64,000 bases of DNA from positions 62,001-126,000 of the forward strand of contig NZ_QVON01000007.1 in NCBI RefSeq assembly GCF_003426735.1. The letters run 5' to 3'. This document shows positions 8,974 to 17,833 of this stretch, piece by piece; position 1 is the first letter of the stretch; every line of letters starts with the position of its first letter. Source of the DNA: Arenibacter sp. P308M17. GTDB taxonomy: Bacteria; Bacteroidota; Bacteroidia; Flavobacteriales; Flavobacteriaceae. The notes under the pieces were generated by a model. The model searched no databases and was not told the origin of the DNA. It was given only the letters and a program-made list of their open reading frames with translations. Position numbers and translations under genes: made by a program.

Positions 8974-10920
8974 ATGAAAACTTTTACAAAAAATACAATA
9001 AGTGCTATTGGTAAAGTATGTTTCTCAATGATGCTTATTTCGACCACAACCCTATTGGCCCAAAGTGCCCCTACGGAGGATGATTATTTTAGATTGACTA
9101 CGGTTCCGACCCCCGAAGGGGTGCAGATGGAAGGAGGAGGAGTGCTTTCCCTTCCCAACGGAAATCTTGCCGTATGTACACGCCGTGGTGATGTGTGGAT
9201 CATCGAAAATCCGTCCATGGCCAATGGGCTATCCCCGACATTTAAAAAATTTGCCGCGGGCCTGCACGAACCTTTAGGATTGGCCTATCATGACCAAGCC
9301 CTCTATACTGCGCAAAGAGGGGAACTGACCAAACTGATCGATACCAATGGCGATGACATTGCGGATGAATACAGGACCATCTATGCCTGGCCGGTTTCCA
9401 CACACTATCACGAATATTCCTTTGGCCCTGTATTGGCTCCCGATAATTCCTTTTTTGTGACCGCCAATGTGGCTTTTGGCGATGAAGAATGGTGGAGAGG
9501 GGAAAGCAGGGTACCCTGGAGGGCTTGGACCATGAAAATTACAGAGGATGGCAAAATGGAACCATGGGCTACCGGAATGCGGTCCCCGGCAGGTTACGGC
9601 TTGGTAGACGGTGAATTGTTTTACACGGACAACCAAGGGGACTGGGTAGGTTCCGGTGCCATATGGCATCTTCCCAAAGGAGCATTTGCCGGACATCCTG
9701 CCGGACTTAGATGGACCGGCCACCAGGATTCCCCCATTACACTAACGGAGGAAGAATTTTATAGCAAATTGGACAAAAGGCAGGTCAAAGTAAATGGCCG
9801 TTATGTAAAACCGGAAAACATCATGGATGAAGAAGATCCCGCCTTTGCCTACGAAATAAAAAAATCCTTCCCAGAATTAAAATTACCGGCGGTAATATTG
9901 CCCCACGGCATTCTGGGCATATCCAATTCCGAAATCAAGGTCGATGAAACCAAGGGCAAATTTGGCCCGTTCGAAGGTCAACTATTGGTCGGCGACATGG
10001 GACAAAGCAAGATTATGAGGGTGGTACTGGAAAAGGTAAAAGGAGAGTACCAGGGAGTGGCCTTCGATTTTAGAACGGGTTTTCAGTCCGGGGTAATGCG
10101 CATGGATTTCGACAACGAAGGAAGGCTCTTCGTAGGGGAAACCAACAGAGGTTGGGGTTCTGCCGGCACTACCAATTCCGGCCTGGAATATTTAACTTGG
10201 ACAGGGCGTACCCCTTTTGAGATGAAAACCGTGAACGTCAAGCCGGACGGATTTGAAATTGAATTTACAATGCCCGTGGACAAGGCATCGGCAGAGGACC
10301 TGGATTCCTATTTCGGCAAAAGCTACATTTACAAATATCATGCAGCTTACGGCAGTCCGCAGACCAATATTGAGGAAATCAGGATAAAAGGGGTGAAAGT
10401 GAGCGATGATGGCATGAAAGTTCGCGTTGTCATCGACAATATGAGGCCGTACTATGTTCACGAAATTATGCTGCCGGGCGTAAAGGCCAAAGAATCCGGG
10501 AACACCATTCTTCATCCCACCCTGTATTACACCTTGAATAATATTCCCGAAGGAAGCGTACTTCCCTTATCAGAACTCTCCATCAAACGAAGTAGTTTGT
10601 TAAAGAAAGCGGTCAACATTAAGAAAGCGGCACCAAAAAAACCAACGGTAACGGACAAGGTGTTGTCTGATGCCGAAGTACAGCCACTTTTGATGACCAA
10701 TACCTGCGTGGCCTGCCACCATAAGGATAAAAGGGTCATAGGACCCTCCTTTACCGAAATTGCAAAACGCAATTACAATAATGAAAAAATAGTGGAACTA
10801 ATTTATAACCCGCAGCCCAAAAATTGGCCGGAATATGCCACCCCAATGGCACCTATGCCCCATGTCCCAAAAGAAGAGGCCCTTAAAATTGCAGGGTGGA
10901 TCAATTCCTTGAAGAAATAA
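8974..10920 (+). CDS. Secreted beta-propeller dehydrogenase-like protein with C-terminal cytochrome c
   Basis: A 648-residue exported protein. A hydrophobic signal segment ends near residue 29 (LLAQS). Residues about 40-400 form a six-bladed propeller of the PQQ-dependent sugar dehydrogenase/NHL type, including GLAYHDQALYTAQRG and an ELFYTDNQGDW blade. A C-terminal cytochrome c domain carries CVACH at 578-582 and the M-rich segment TPMAPMPHV, which supplies a likely axial Met. This protein and the divergent fusion both pair a propeller with a haem. Together with DUF1080 and ThuA domains they suggest oxidation and later cleavage of a glycoside in the periplasm. A strong hairpin terminator follows 18 bp after the stop. 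Confidence 0.8.
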   Translation: MKTFTKNTISAIGKVCFSMMLISTTTLLAQSAPTEDDYFRLTTVPTPEGVQMEGGGVLSLPNGNLAVCTRRGDVWIIENPSMANGLSPTFKKFAAGLHEPLGLAYHDQALYTAQRGELTKLIDTNGDDIADEYRTIYAWPVSTHYHEYSFGPVLAPDNSFFVTANVAFGDEEWWRGESRVPWRAWTMKITEDGKMEPWATGMRSPAGYGLVDGELFYTDNQGDWVGSGAIWHLPKGAFAGHPAGLRWTGHQDSPITLTEEEFYSKLDKRQVKVNGRYVKPENIMDEEDPAFAYEIKKSFPELKLPAVILPHGILGISNSEIKVDETKGKFGPFEGQLLVGDMGQSKIMRVVLEKVKGEYQGVAFDFRTGFQSGVMRMDFDNEGRLFVGETNRGWGSAGTTNSGLEYLTWTGRTPFEMKTVNVKPDGFEIEFTMPVDKASAEDLDSYFGKSYIYKYHAAYGSPQTNIEEIRIKGVKVSDDGMKVRVVIDNMRPYYVHEIMLPGVKAKESGNTILHPTLYYTLNNIPEGSVLPLSELSIKRSSLLKKAVNIKKAAPKKPTVTDKVLSDAEVQPLLMTNTCVACHHKDKRVIGPSFTEIAKRNYNNEKIVELIYNPQPKNWPEYATPMAPMPHVPKEEALKIAGWINSLKK

Positions 10921-10937
10921 GCCTTAATCACATCAAA

Positions 10938-10975
10938 AAAAGAGCGGTTCAATAATGTTGTTGAACCGCTCTTTT
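10938..10975. terminator. Bidirectional intrinsic terminator
   Basis: A perfect 15-bp stem (10938-10952 with 10961-10975; arm core AGAGCGGTTCAA) with an 8-nt loop. A and T runs flank the two ends, so it can stop transcripts from both the cytochrome gene (plus) and eboA (minus). Confidence 0.93.
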
Positions 10976-10992
10976 CTTTTTGCAATACAGTA

Positions 10993-11850
10993 CTACTCTT
11001 TAATGTTCAGCCAAGTAATACTTCCATTTTCAACACCTTTTGCAAGTTCAGGAAATTCCACCAACAATGCCTTTGCTTCGTTCAAATTAGAGTGGAAACA
11101 ACAGAGAGCGGCCGCCTTTTTCTCTGCCATAGTATCACTGGCAAACAGTCGCTTCATATCCTTTAAGAGTTTTTCGTCCATAAAATTGCCCACCGGCCTC
11201 CAAAAGCAGGGATCTATTTCCCTGGATGCCGCCCAACGTTCATGTGCATAATCCGATATAATCCTAGTAAGCTCCTTGTTCGCTCTCTTCTCTACCTGTA
11301 CGATCTTATTTAGGTTCTGCTGCATAAATGCTGCCTTCAGGTACATTTGGTTCCATTGCTGTTCATTAAAATAAAGTGCAGGATAAGGATTGTTTAATGC
11401 TATTGCATCAAAAACGGTGGAGATATTGGTCCTAAGGGCTTCGACAGCCTGAACTTTATAGTTTTCGGGATGGGGCAACAATACCAAGAATTTAAGAAAG
11501 GTTTCAAGTTCGCTCTTGTCCGCCACTTCTATGATATTGGCCACCTTGGCCTTAAAAAAGTCTTCCTTGGCCTCCAACACCTTGTACAACAAGTAAATCC
11601 TGGCCATCTGTTGCAGGTTTGCCCCCTGGACTTCCAGATACCCCTTCAATTCCTTATCATCCAATAAAAGGGACATCTCCTTATCCGATCTAATTTTGGT
11701 GGGCACCAAGCTATAGGTAAGATATAAATCCTTGGTGGACTCCGATTCCACAATGTCATCAATTTTTGACAACAGCCATTGCCTATTTTCGTTATCCACA
11801 TTATCCTCCAAGATTTTCAGAAGCTGGAAACCAATATTTTTAAATAACAT
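10993..11850 (-). CDS. eboA: EboA-domain protein
   Basis: A 285-residue, mainly alpha-helical protein without signal peptide or membrane segment. Its C-terminal half holds the family signature: DYAHERWAASR at 190-200 followed by EIDPCFWRPVGNF. This matches the EboA family, the first gene of ebo clusters. Here it stands alone: about 8 kb of unrelated secreted genes and a strong terminator separate it from eboB-C-D on the same strand. Biochemical function is unknown; in cyanobacteria the ebo genes are linked to export of the scytonemin precursor to the periplasm. It is divergent from miaE. Confidence 0.8.
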   Translation of the reverse strand: MLFKNIGFQLLKILEDNVDNENRQWLLSKIDDIVESESTKDLYLTYSLVPTKIRSDKEMSLLLDDKELKGYLEVQGANLQQMARIYLLYKVLEAKEDFFKAKVANIIEVADKSELETFLKFLVLLPHPENYKVQAVEALRTNISTVFDAIALNNPYPALYFNEQQWNQMYLKAAFMQQNLNKIVQVEKRANKELTRIISDYAHERWAASREIDPCFWRPVGNFMDEKLLKDMKRLFASDTMAEKKAAALCCFHSNLNEAKALLVEFPELAKGVENGSITWLNIKE

Positions 11851-11981
11851 AATTACAATATATTTATCAAGTGTTAAACCATAAGTTTTAATACAACATG
11901 CAACAGGCCCAAAAGCAATTAAATACTGCCCAAAGTCATCAAAGCAGGCTTAAATATAAAACTATATCAGCATTAATTACC

Positions 11982-12009
11982 TTGCATTATGGTATTCTTT
12001 CTATTTTTG
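11982..12009 (+). promoter_or_regulatory. miaE promoter, Bacteroidota type
   Basis: TTG at 11982-11984, a 17-nt spacer, then TATTTTTG at 12002-12009, an exact TAnnTTTG box. Transcription would start near 12016, just before the ATG at 12027. The site lies inside a longer upstream reading frame and so supports the internal start. Confidence 0.7.
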
Positions 12010-12026
12010 AAATAGAAAAATACGCT

Positions 12027-12608
12027 ATGTTAGGTTTAAAGTTGCCCACAGACCCAAGATGGGTCAATATTGTTGAGAAAAATATCGATGAAATTTTGAC
12101 CGATCATGCCTATTGCGAACAAAAGGCGGCAAGCACGGCCATTTCACTTATTGTCAGCTTTCCGGAGTATACCGAACTTACCCAAGAAATGATAGCGTTG
12201 TCCAGGGAGGAAATGGGACATTTCAAAATGGTCCACGACCGCATATTGGCCCGTGGCAAAACCTTGGGCAGGGACAGGAAGGACGAATATGTTGTTGCCT
12301 TGTTGAAGTTTTTCCCAAAAGGAGGTAGCAGAACTTCCCAATTGGTGCACCGGTTGTTATATGCCGCACTAATCGAGGCCCGCAGTTGTGAACGCTTTAG
12401 GTTGCTATCCGAGCAATTAGAGGATAAGGAGCTGGCCGATTTTTACCATAAACTCATGATCAGTGAGGCCGGACATTTCACCATGTTTCTAAATTTTGCC
12501 CGTACGTATGGAGATCGGAAGGAAGTGGACCAAAAATGGGATGCATTGTTATCTTACGAGGCCACCATTATGAAAGATCTGGGCAATAAAGAAACCGTTC
12601 ACGGCTAA
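12027..12608 (+). CDS. miaE: tRNA 2-methylthio-N6-isopentenyl adenosine-37 hydroxylase MiaE
   Basis: A four-helix-bundle diiron enzyme that hydroxylates the isopentenyl group of ms2i6A37 in tRNA. With the ATG at 12027 it is 193 residues, the usual length, beginning MLGLKLPTDPRW. Likely diiron ligands are E31 (CEQK), E62 and H65 (EEMGH), E117 (IEARS) and E147 and H150 (EAGH). The open frame extends upstream to 11898, but a consensus promoter lies in that extension and the extra 43 residues do not belong to the family, so I chose the shorter start. It is convergent with ppk1, with 134 bp between them and no obvious terminator. Confidence 0.9.
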   Translation: MLGLKLPTDPRWVNIVEKNIDEILTDHAYCEQKAASTAISLIVSFPEYTELTQEMIALSREEMGHFKMVHDRILARGKTLGRDRKDEYVVALLKFFPKGGSRTSQLVHRLLYAALIEARSCERFRLLSEQLEDKELADFYHKLMISEAGHFTMFLNFARTYGDRKEVDQKWDALLSYEATIMKDLGNKETVHG

Positions 12609-12742
12609 ATCCACTTCTTCCGGCACAATATTTTTAAAATCCTTATTCTGCTATAAAATTCCTAATTCTGTGACATGGTACAGGGTTTTATAGCCCGTCC
12701 CATGGCAGCGCATATTTACCTATTTGTAGAAAAAACCTTTTA

Positions 12743-14821
12743 CTAAGAATTCAATTTATTGAGGTAATAATCATAGGTCTCAAACTGTGAACGCACTTTC
12801 GGATTATTGTTCTTTCTGTAGGCATTATCGTGCCTTTCCGAAAACATCCTTGCCTTTACGTTGTCCCTCCAAGAAATATCAAAAGTATCCAAAAGTTCCT
12901 GTTTAATATCCGTATCATAAATCGGAACCCCTACCTCAACACGATAATCCAGATTTCTCGTCATCCAATCGGCCGAGGATATATACACCTTGGAATTGCC
13001 ATCGTTTCCAAAAATGAAGACTCTTGGATGCTCCAAAAATTTATCCACAATACTAATGGCCTCTATGTTCTCGCTCATCCCCTTAACCCCTGGCACCAAA
13101 CAGCAGATTCCCCTGATGATCAATTGAATTTTTACCCCGGCCCTACTTGCCTCATAAAGCTTATCTACCATTTTATAGGAAGTAAAGCTGTTCATTTTTA
13201 TCTTAATATAGGCCTCTTTGCCCGCCTTGGCATTTTGAATTTCCTTATCGATCAACTTCTTGAACACATTTTTGGTATAGTGGGGAGAAACTACCAGATG
13301 CTTGTATTTATTGATCTTATAGGTAGTCTCAAAGAAATCGAAAACCTTGTTCAATTCCTTCAATATCCCATCATGTGCCGTAAAAAGGGTATAATCCGTA
13401 TAAATACGGGCCGTAGATTCATTAAAGTTTCCAGTACTGATAAACCCATAGCGCTTAATTTCCATACCTTCCTCCCGCTCTACCAAACATATTTTACTGT
13501 GCACCTTTAGGCCACGGACACCGAATATGAGTTTTACCCCTTCTGCCTGTAACTGTTCCGCATATTCAATATTGGCCTGTTCGTCGAACCTGGCCTGCAA
13601 TTCTATCTGTACCGTAACGTGTTTTCCATTTTTTACGGCGTTGATCAAGGAGGCCGCTACTTGGGAGTTATCCGCCAATCTATAAACCGTAATCTTGATA
13701 TTTTTCACTTTGGGATCAAGGGCGGCCTCCCTTAAAAATTTAATAATGTAGGAAAAGGTCTGATAGGGGGTATATTGCAGGAAATCCTTTTCCGATATCC
13801 GTTCAAAAAGGCTGCCCTCCATTGAAATTCCCTTTACGGGAAGGGGAGTGATCTTGTCGTACATCAAATCATTTCTTCCCAGACTGGGAAAGCCCATATA
13901 GTCCCGTCTATTGTGATATCTACCCCCGGGAATTACACTATCCGTATCCTCAATATCCATTTTTTCCTTTAAGAAATCGAGGGTATCCTTCCCAATGCCC
14001 TTGTCGTACACAAAACGTACGGGATCACTTATTTTCCGGTGCTCCACACTGGAAGAAATTTTTTCGATAAAGCTCTTGCTCAGGTCGTTGTCCATATCCA
14101 ATTCGGCATCGCGGGTAATTTTGATCATATGTGCCGATATGGATTCATAGTCGAACATATTGAATATACTTCCCAAACAATACCTGATAAGATCATCCAG
14201 GATAATGATATAATTCTTATCGCCCTCCTTTGGCAAAACCACAAAACGATCAATGCCTTTCGGAATTTCGATAAGTGCATATCGTATTTCCTTGACATTG
14301 GATTTGCCGCCGGGCTGTTTCTTTAATATTAATTTTACCGCCAGATAGGCCGCAGTATCCTTCAGCATGGGGAAGCCGGCCAAATCGTTCAAAATAATGG
14401 TCATCAGGACCGGGCTGACCTTTTCGATGAAATAATTTTTAATAAAGGAACATTGGGACTCCGTTATTTTTTTTTCGTTGATCAAAAAAATATTCTGGGC
14501 TTCCAATTCCTTTTCGATATCGCTCAAAATTTTTAAGCTTTTGGTCTGTTGCTTAATTACGATCTCTGTAATTTCCTCCAGAAGATCCTTTGCCGTTTCC
14601 CCGCCCAAAACACTTTTCCCCGTTCTCCCGGCTTCTAAAATCCTTTTAACGGTGGCATACCTTACCTTAAAAAACTCGTCCAAATTATTGGAAAATATCC
14701 CTAAAAATCGGAGTCGCTCTATCAATGGAACATTCTTGTCCGCACTTTCCTGTAAAACCCTCTCATTAAAACTTAACCAACTAATTTCTCTGTTTATATA
14801 TTGATTTTTACTCTTGATCAT
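12743..14821 (-). CDS. ppk1: Polyphosphate kinase 1
   Basis: A 692-residue PPK1, which reversibly makes inorganic polyphosphate from ATP. The N-terminal segment (REISWLSFNERVLQE) and the phospholipase D-like C-terminal domains are complete. The autophosphorylated His is H441 in VHSKICLV. The motif STGNFNESTARIYTD follows it, as in other PPK1 enzymes. Length is normal. Its ATG overlaps the stop codon of the upstream sixA-like gene by 4 bp, so the two are translationally coupled, a pairing repeated across Flavobacteriaceae. Confidence 0.96.
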   Translation of the reverse strand: MIKSKNQYINREISWLSFNERVLQESADKNVPLIERLRFLGIFSNNLDEFFKVRYATVKRILEAGRTGKSVLGGETAKDLLEEITEIVIKQQTKSLKILSDIEKELEAQNIFLINEKKITESQCSFIKNYFIEKVSPVLMTIILNDLAGFPMLKDTAAYLAVKLILKKQPGGKSNVKEIRYALIEIPKGIDRFVVLPKEGDKNYIIILDDLIRYCLGSIFNMFDYESISAHMIKITRDAELDMDNDLSKSFIEKISSSVEHRKISDPVRFVYDKGIGKDTLDFLKEKMDIEDTDSVIPGGRYHNRRDYMGFPSLGRNDLMYDKITPLPVKGISMEGSLFERISEKDFLQYTPYQTFSYIIKFLREAALDPKVKNIKITVYRLADNSQVAASLINAVKNGKHVTVQIELQARFDEQANIEYAEQLQAEGVKLIFGVRGLKVHSKICLVEREEGMEIKRYGFISTGNFNESTARIYTDYTLFTAHDGILKELNKVFDFFETTYKINKYKHLVVSPHYTKNVFKKLIDKEIQNAKAGKEAYIKIKMNSFTSYKMVDKLYEASRAGVKIQLIIRGICCLVPGVKGMSENIEAISIVDKFLEHPRVFIFGNDGNSKVYISSADWMTRNLDYRVEVGVPIYDTDIKQELLDTFDISWRDNVKARMFSERHDNAYRKNNNPKVRSQFETYDYYLNKLNS

Positions 14822-15306
14822 TCTTTTAATTGTTTTGGAAAAAGTGTCCGTACCGTAGTTCCTTTAGTCACGGCACTCCAATCGTTTGTGTCAAATTTTA
14901 ATTGTACCAGCCCGCTAGTGGGAACATTGTCAATATACATGTTTCCTAGGGAATTGGCAATATGCGTAAAGGCTTCGTTGTGTCCAAAAATAATAACCGT
15001 ATCCTTATCATTGTTCAATGCTTTTATAAATTGGTGTACTTCTTCCCCTGAAAAATCATAAAGTTCGTTGGACAGCCCAAATTTTGTAAATGGAAAGCTT
15101 ATGGCCCTCAAAAAAATCATAGCCGTGTGCAAAGCCCTGTTGGCCGGACTGGAATAAGCGGCGTCAATAGGTACAATATTGGACAAAAACTGCTTAGCCA
15201 CCTTATTTACATCCATTATACCCCTCTCCATTAGGGGTCTGTCCCTGTCCGAAACATTATATTCCCAAGAGGATTTACCGTGCCTTACCAATATTACCGT
15301 TTTCAT
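14818..15306 (-). CDS. SixA-type histidine phosphatase
   Basis: A small histidine phosphatase (phosphoglycerate mutase superfamily) of 162 residues. The phosphohistidine motif LVRHGKSSW starts at residue 6, and the second catalytic His is in the IIFGHNEAF segment. I chose the ATG at 15306 (MKTVILVRHG) because the family begins its first strand there; the open frame extends 10 codons further upstream. It overlaps ppk1 by 4 bp. SixA proteins dephosphorylate phosphohistidines; here the partner may be a polyphosphate- or histidine-kinase pathway, which is inference from position only. Confidence 0.88.
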   Translation of the reverse strand: MKTVILVRHGKSSWEYNVSDRDRPLMERGIMDVNKVAKQFLSNIVPIDAAYSSPANRALHTAMIFLRAISFPFTKFGLSNELYDFSGEEVHQFIKALNNDKDTVIIFGHNEAFTHIANSLGNMYIDNVPTSGLVQLKFDTNDWSAVTKGTTVRTLFPKQLKE

Positions 15307-15486
15307 ACATTTATTTTTACCGTTTTTAATGGTCACACCAGTCCCGACAAAGTCATTCTGGCGGGTGCAACCTCCGCGCGTGCCGGTTCGAAAGGGTTTA
15401 ATGATTTAAATAATCATTGCTATTTGTGCTTAAGGATTACATTAAATATGGCGGTTTCATCTGTTGCCGTTCATTGTTTTTAATCG

Positions 15487-15545
15487 GTCAGGCCTGCCCT
15501 GCTTCTTCGTTCCCGTCCGTACCGGAACGGGCGGACAGGCCGGTA
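15487..15545. repeat. GC-rich dispersed hairpin repeat, copy R1
   Basis: A GC-rich unit of about 58 nt in an AT-rich gap, beginning GGTCAGGCCTGCCC and containing the near-palindrome CCCGTCCGTACCGGAACGGG. A closely matching unit lies at 56345-56400. Shorter relatives are at about 22273-22301 and 23848-23880. Confidence 0.75.
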
Positions 15546-15591
15546 AAATGGCCTACACCATCCTATTCAAATCCAAGTGGCTCTCCAAGCC

Positions 15592-16239
15592 TTACGGAGC
15601 CAACCTTTCCATTTTCCAATCGTAATTGGGCTGTAAGCTATAGCGTATCCTGTCGTGCAATCTATTGGGCCGTCCCTGCCAGAATTCCAAGGAAATAGGC
15701 TTTACTATATACCCGCCCCAATACCGGGGGCGTTCTATCTCCTTATTTTCATATTCCCTCTCCAAATCCCTTAGTTTCCCCTCCAAATAATCCCTATCGG
15801 GAACCACCTCGCTCTGTTTGGACACTATGGCGCCCAGTTTACTGCCATAGGGTCGGGATTCAAAATAACCGTCCGATAAATTTTCAGCTATTTTCTCCGC
15901 ACTTCCCTTAATAATTATCTGTCTTTCCATATGGGGCCAAAAAAAAGATATGCAAACATGGGGATTTTGGTCAATGGCCCTCCCCTTTTCACTTTCATAA
16001 TTAGTATAAAAAATAAAACCTTCATAGGTGTACTTTTTCAACAAGACCACCCTGTTCTTTGGAAACCCGTCCAAACCAATGGTAGAGACCGTCATGGCGT
16101 TGGGTTCATCCACCCTGTCGGAGGCCTCGACCTCAAAGAACCATTTTTGAAATAACTCTATAGGGTTCTCCGGAACAAGCTCTTCCGTAAGGGAGCTTTT
16201 TTCATAGGATTTCCTGTAATTCCCTAGGTCTTTTTGCAT
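15592..16239 (-). CDS. pdxH: Pyridoxamine 5'-phosphate oxidase
   Basis: A 215-residue FMN-dependent oxidase that forms pyridoxal 5'-phosphate from pyridoxine or pyridoxamine phosphate. The FMN/substrate segment NRVVLLKKY is present, as are ESRPYGSKLGAIVSKQSE and the C-terminal signature FWQGRPNRLHDRIRY, with the expected RLHDR. Length is standard and the frame is intact. It stands alone between a repeat-bearing gap and the rnz cluster. Confidence 0.96.
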   Translation of the reverse strand: MQKDLGNYRKSYEKSSLTEELVPENPIELFQKWFFEVEASDRVDEPNAMTVSTIGLDGFPKNRVVLLKKYTYEGFIFYTNYESEKGRAIDQNPHVCISFFWPHMERQIIIKGSAEKIAENLSDGYFESRPYGSKLGAIVSKQSEVVPDRDYLEGKLRDLEREYENKEIERPRYWGGYIVKPISLEFWQGRPNRLHDRIRYSLQPNYDWKMERLAP

Positions 16240-16461
16240 GTGTTCCCTTGGATATTGTTAGTGTGAAAAATTACTGTACAAAATTGCATAAAACAAACTG
16301 AATCACGAAAAGTAAGTGCAATTTTTTTAACCCCTGAAAACCATGGGAAGACCGATATAGAATCCATCCAAAAACTTTTATGTGCCTAAGGGAATTATGA
16401 CTAAACTTCATTAATGCCATACATCTTCCATAGGCACCAAAATAATCTTGATCTCTTTGGG

Positions 16462-17367
16462 CTATAGATCAAACTCCTTGCCGTCGTCCGCCAATTCCAC
16501 CTTTGGAAATATGGTCATGGCTTCCTCCTTAAAAAGGTCCAAGGATTGATATCTAGTTGAAAAATGTCCCAATATCAACAATCCTACATCGGCTTCCCTA
16601 GCTATGGTAGCGGCCTCTTTGGCGGTGGAATGTTTTGTTTTTGGGGCCAATTTTTTTTCGGTATCCAAGAAGGTGGCCTCATGATATAGCACGTCCACAT
16701 TTCGGATCCATGAAATTATTTTTGTTGAAAAGGCCGTATCACTACAAAAAGCATAACTTTTGGGAGCGGGAGGATCAAATGTCAATTCAGTATTGGAAAT
16801 AACACTATTATTATCCAAAACAATGTCTTTGCCGTTCTTGATATTCTGAAAATAACATTTGTCTATTTTGTATTTGGCAACTGCCTTAACATTTAATTTC
16901 CGTTCGCCCCACTGCTCCCTAAATAGAAAACCATTGGTGTAAATCCTGTGTTCCAAGGGAATTGTGGTTATGGACACCTTGTCATCCACATAAATTTTTT
17001 CGGGCTCCATAGAGGTCAATTCGTGAAAGATAAGTGGGTAATTGGTCCAGGAATCGCCCAATTTGAGAAATAGGGTAATGGCCTCCTTGATTCCTTTTGG
17101 ACCATATATATGCAGTTCGTTGGTCCTGCCCAATAGCCTAAAGGTAGATATTAATCCCGGCAATCCAAAAAAATGATCACCATGCAAATGCGATATTAAA
17201 ATATGATTGATACGGGAAAATTTTATTTTGCTCTTTCGCAACTGTACCTGTGTGCCTTCACCACAATCTATTAAAAACAATTGATTTTTAATCTCAAGTA
17301 CTTGTGAAGTTGGATTGTTCAAAGATCTTGGAGTTGCGGCATAACAACCCAATACGGTTAGTTTCAT
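16462..17367 (-). CDS. rnz: Ribonuclease Z
   Basis: A 301-residue metallo-beta-lactamase-fold endonuclease that trims tRNA 3' ends. The zinc motif HLHGDH is at residues 60-65, with further ligands in FCSDTAF and in the C-terminal GHFSTRY segment. The length is that of the short RNase Z form. It lies 126 bp downstream of a small conserved gene and the pyrR-pyrB pair on the same strand. Confidence 0.95.
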   Translation of the reverse strand: MKLTVLGCYAATPRSLNNPTSQVLEIKNQLFLIDCGEGTQVQLRKSKIKFSRINHILISHLHGDHFFGLPGLISTFRLLGRTNELHIYGPKGIKEAITLFLKLGDSWTNYPLIFHELTSMEPEKIYVDDKVSITTIPLEHRIYTNGFLFREQWGERKLNVKAVAKYKIDKCYFQNIKNGKDIVLDNNSVISNTELTFDPPAPKSYAFCSDTAFSTKIISWIRNVDVLYHEATFLDTEKKLAPKTKHSTAKEAATIAREADVGLLILGHFSTRYQSLDLFKEEAMTIFPKVELADDGKEFDL

Positions 17368-17493
17368 ATCAATGAAATATTGAGAGTGGAAAATGGAGGA
17401 TTATCCCCCTACAATCTTTAAAGGCCAACAAATAAACTGGCCATTACTTTAAATAAAATCTTTCTTCCACTATCCCTTATAAATTATAAAATC

Positions 17494-17826
17494 TTAAAGT
17501 TCCAATTCCCTTTCAATCTCTTCCATCTCTATGATATCCTTGGCCTCCTGAACGGTAGGTACCACACAGATACTATCCGGAACCTCATCATAGGATACTT
17601 TTCCAGTTACCAGAACAAAGGATTTATTGGTTTTTCGATGGGTATCGGAGAGTTCCAAAAATTCCAAAACGTCGTTGGAGGTCAGTTTTGAAAATGAGAA
17701 AAGATTCACAATAATATGATCGTTCTTGATCTTAGGATACATTTCCCTAAAATTGTCCAAGAACTTATTTAATGAGATATTTTCCTGAAGAACCGTGGTT
17801 ACATTTCCCTCTTTATCCAAAATCAT
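17494..17826 (-). CDS. Small conserved protein, possibly STAS-like fold
   Basis: A 110-residue cytoplasmic protein. Its alternating strand/helix pattern, with a hydrophobic strand HIIVNLFSF and a later strand SFVLVTG, suggests an STAS-like alpha/beta fold. The C-terminus is very acidic (IEMEEIERELEL). No catalytic motif is visible. It is 7 bp downstream of pyrB and on the same strand as rnz, so it is probably co-transcribed with pyrR-pyrB. Function unknown. Confidence 0.7.
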   Translation of the reverse strand: MILDKEGNVTTVLQENISLNKFLDNFREMYPKIKNDHIIVNLFSFSKLTSNDVLEFLELSDTHRKTNKSFVLVTGKVSYDEVPDSICVVPTVQEAKDIIEMEEIERELEL

Positions 17827-17833
17827 AGGCCTA

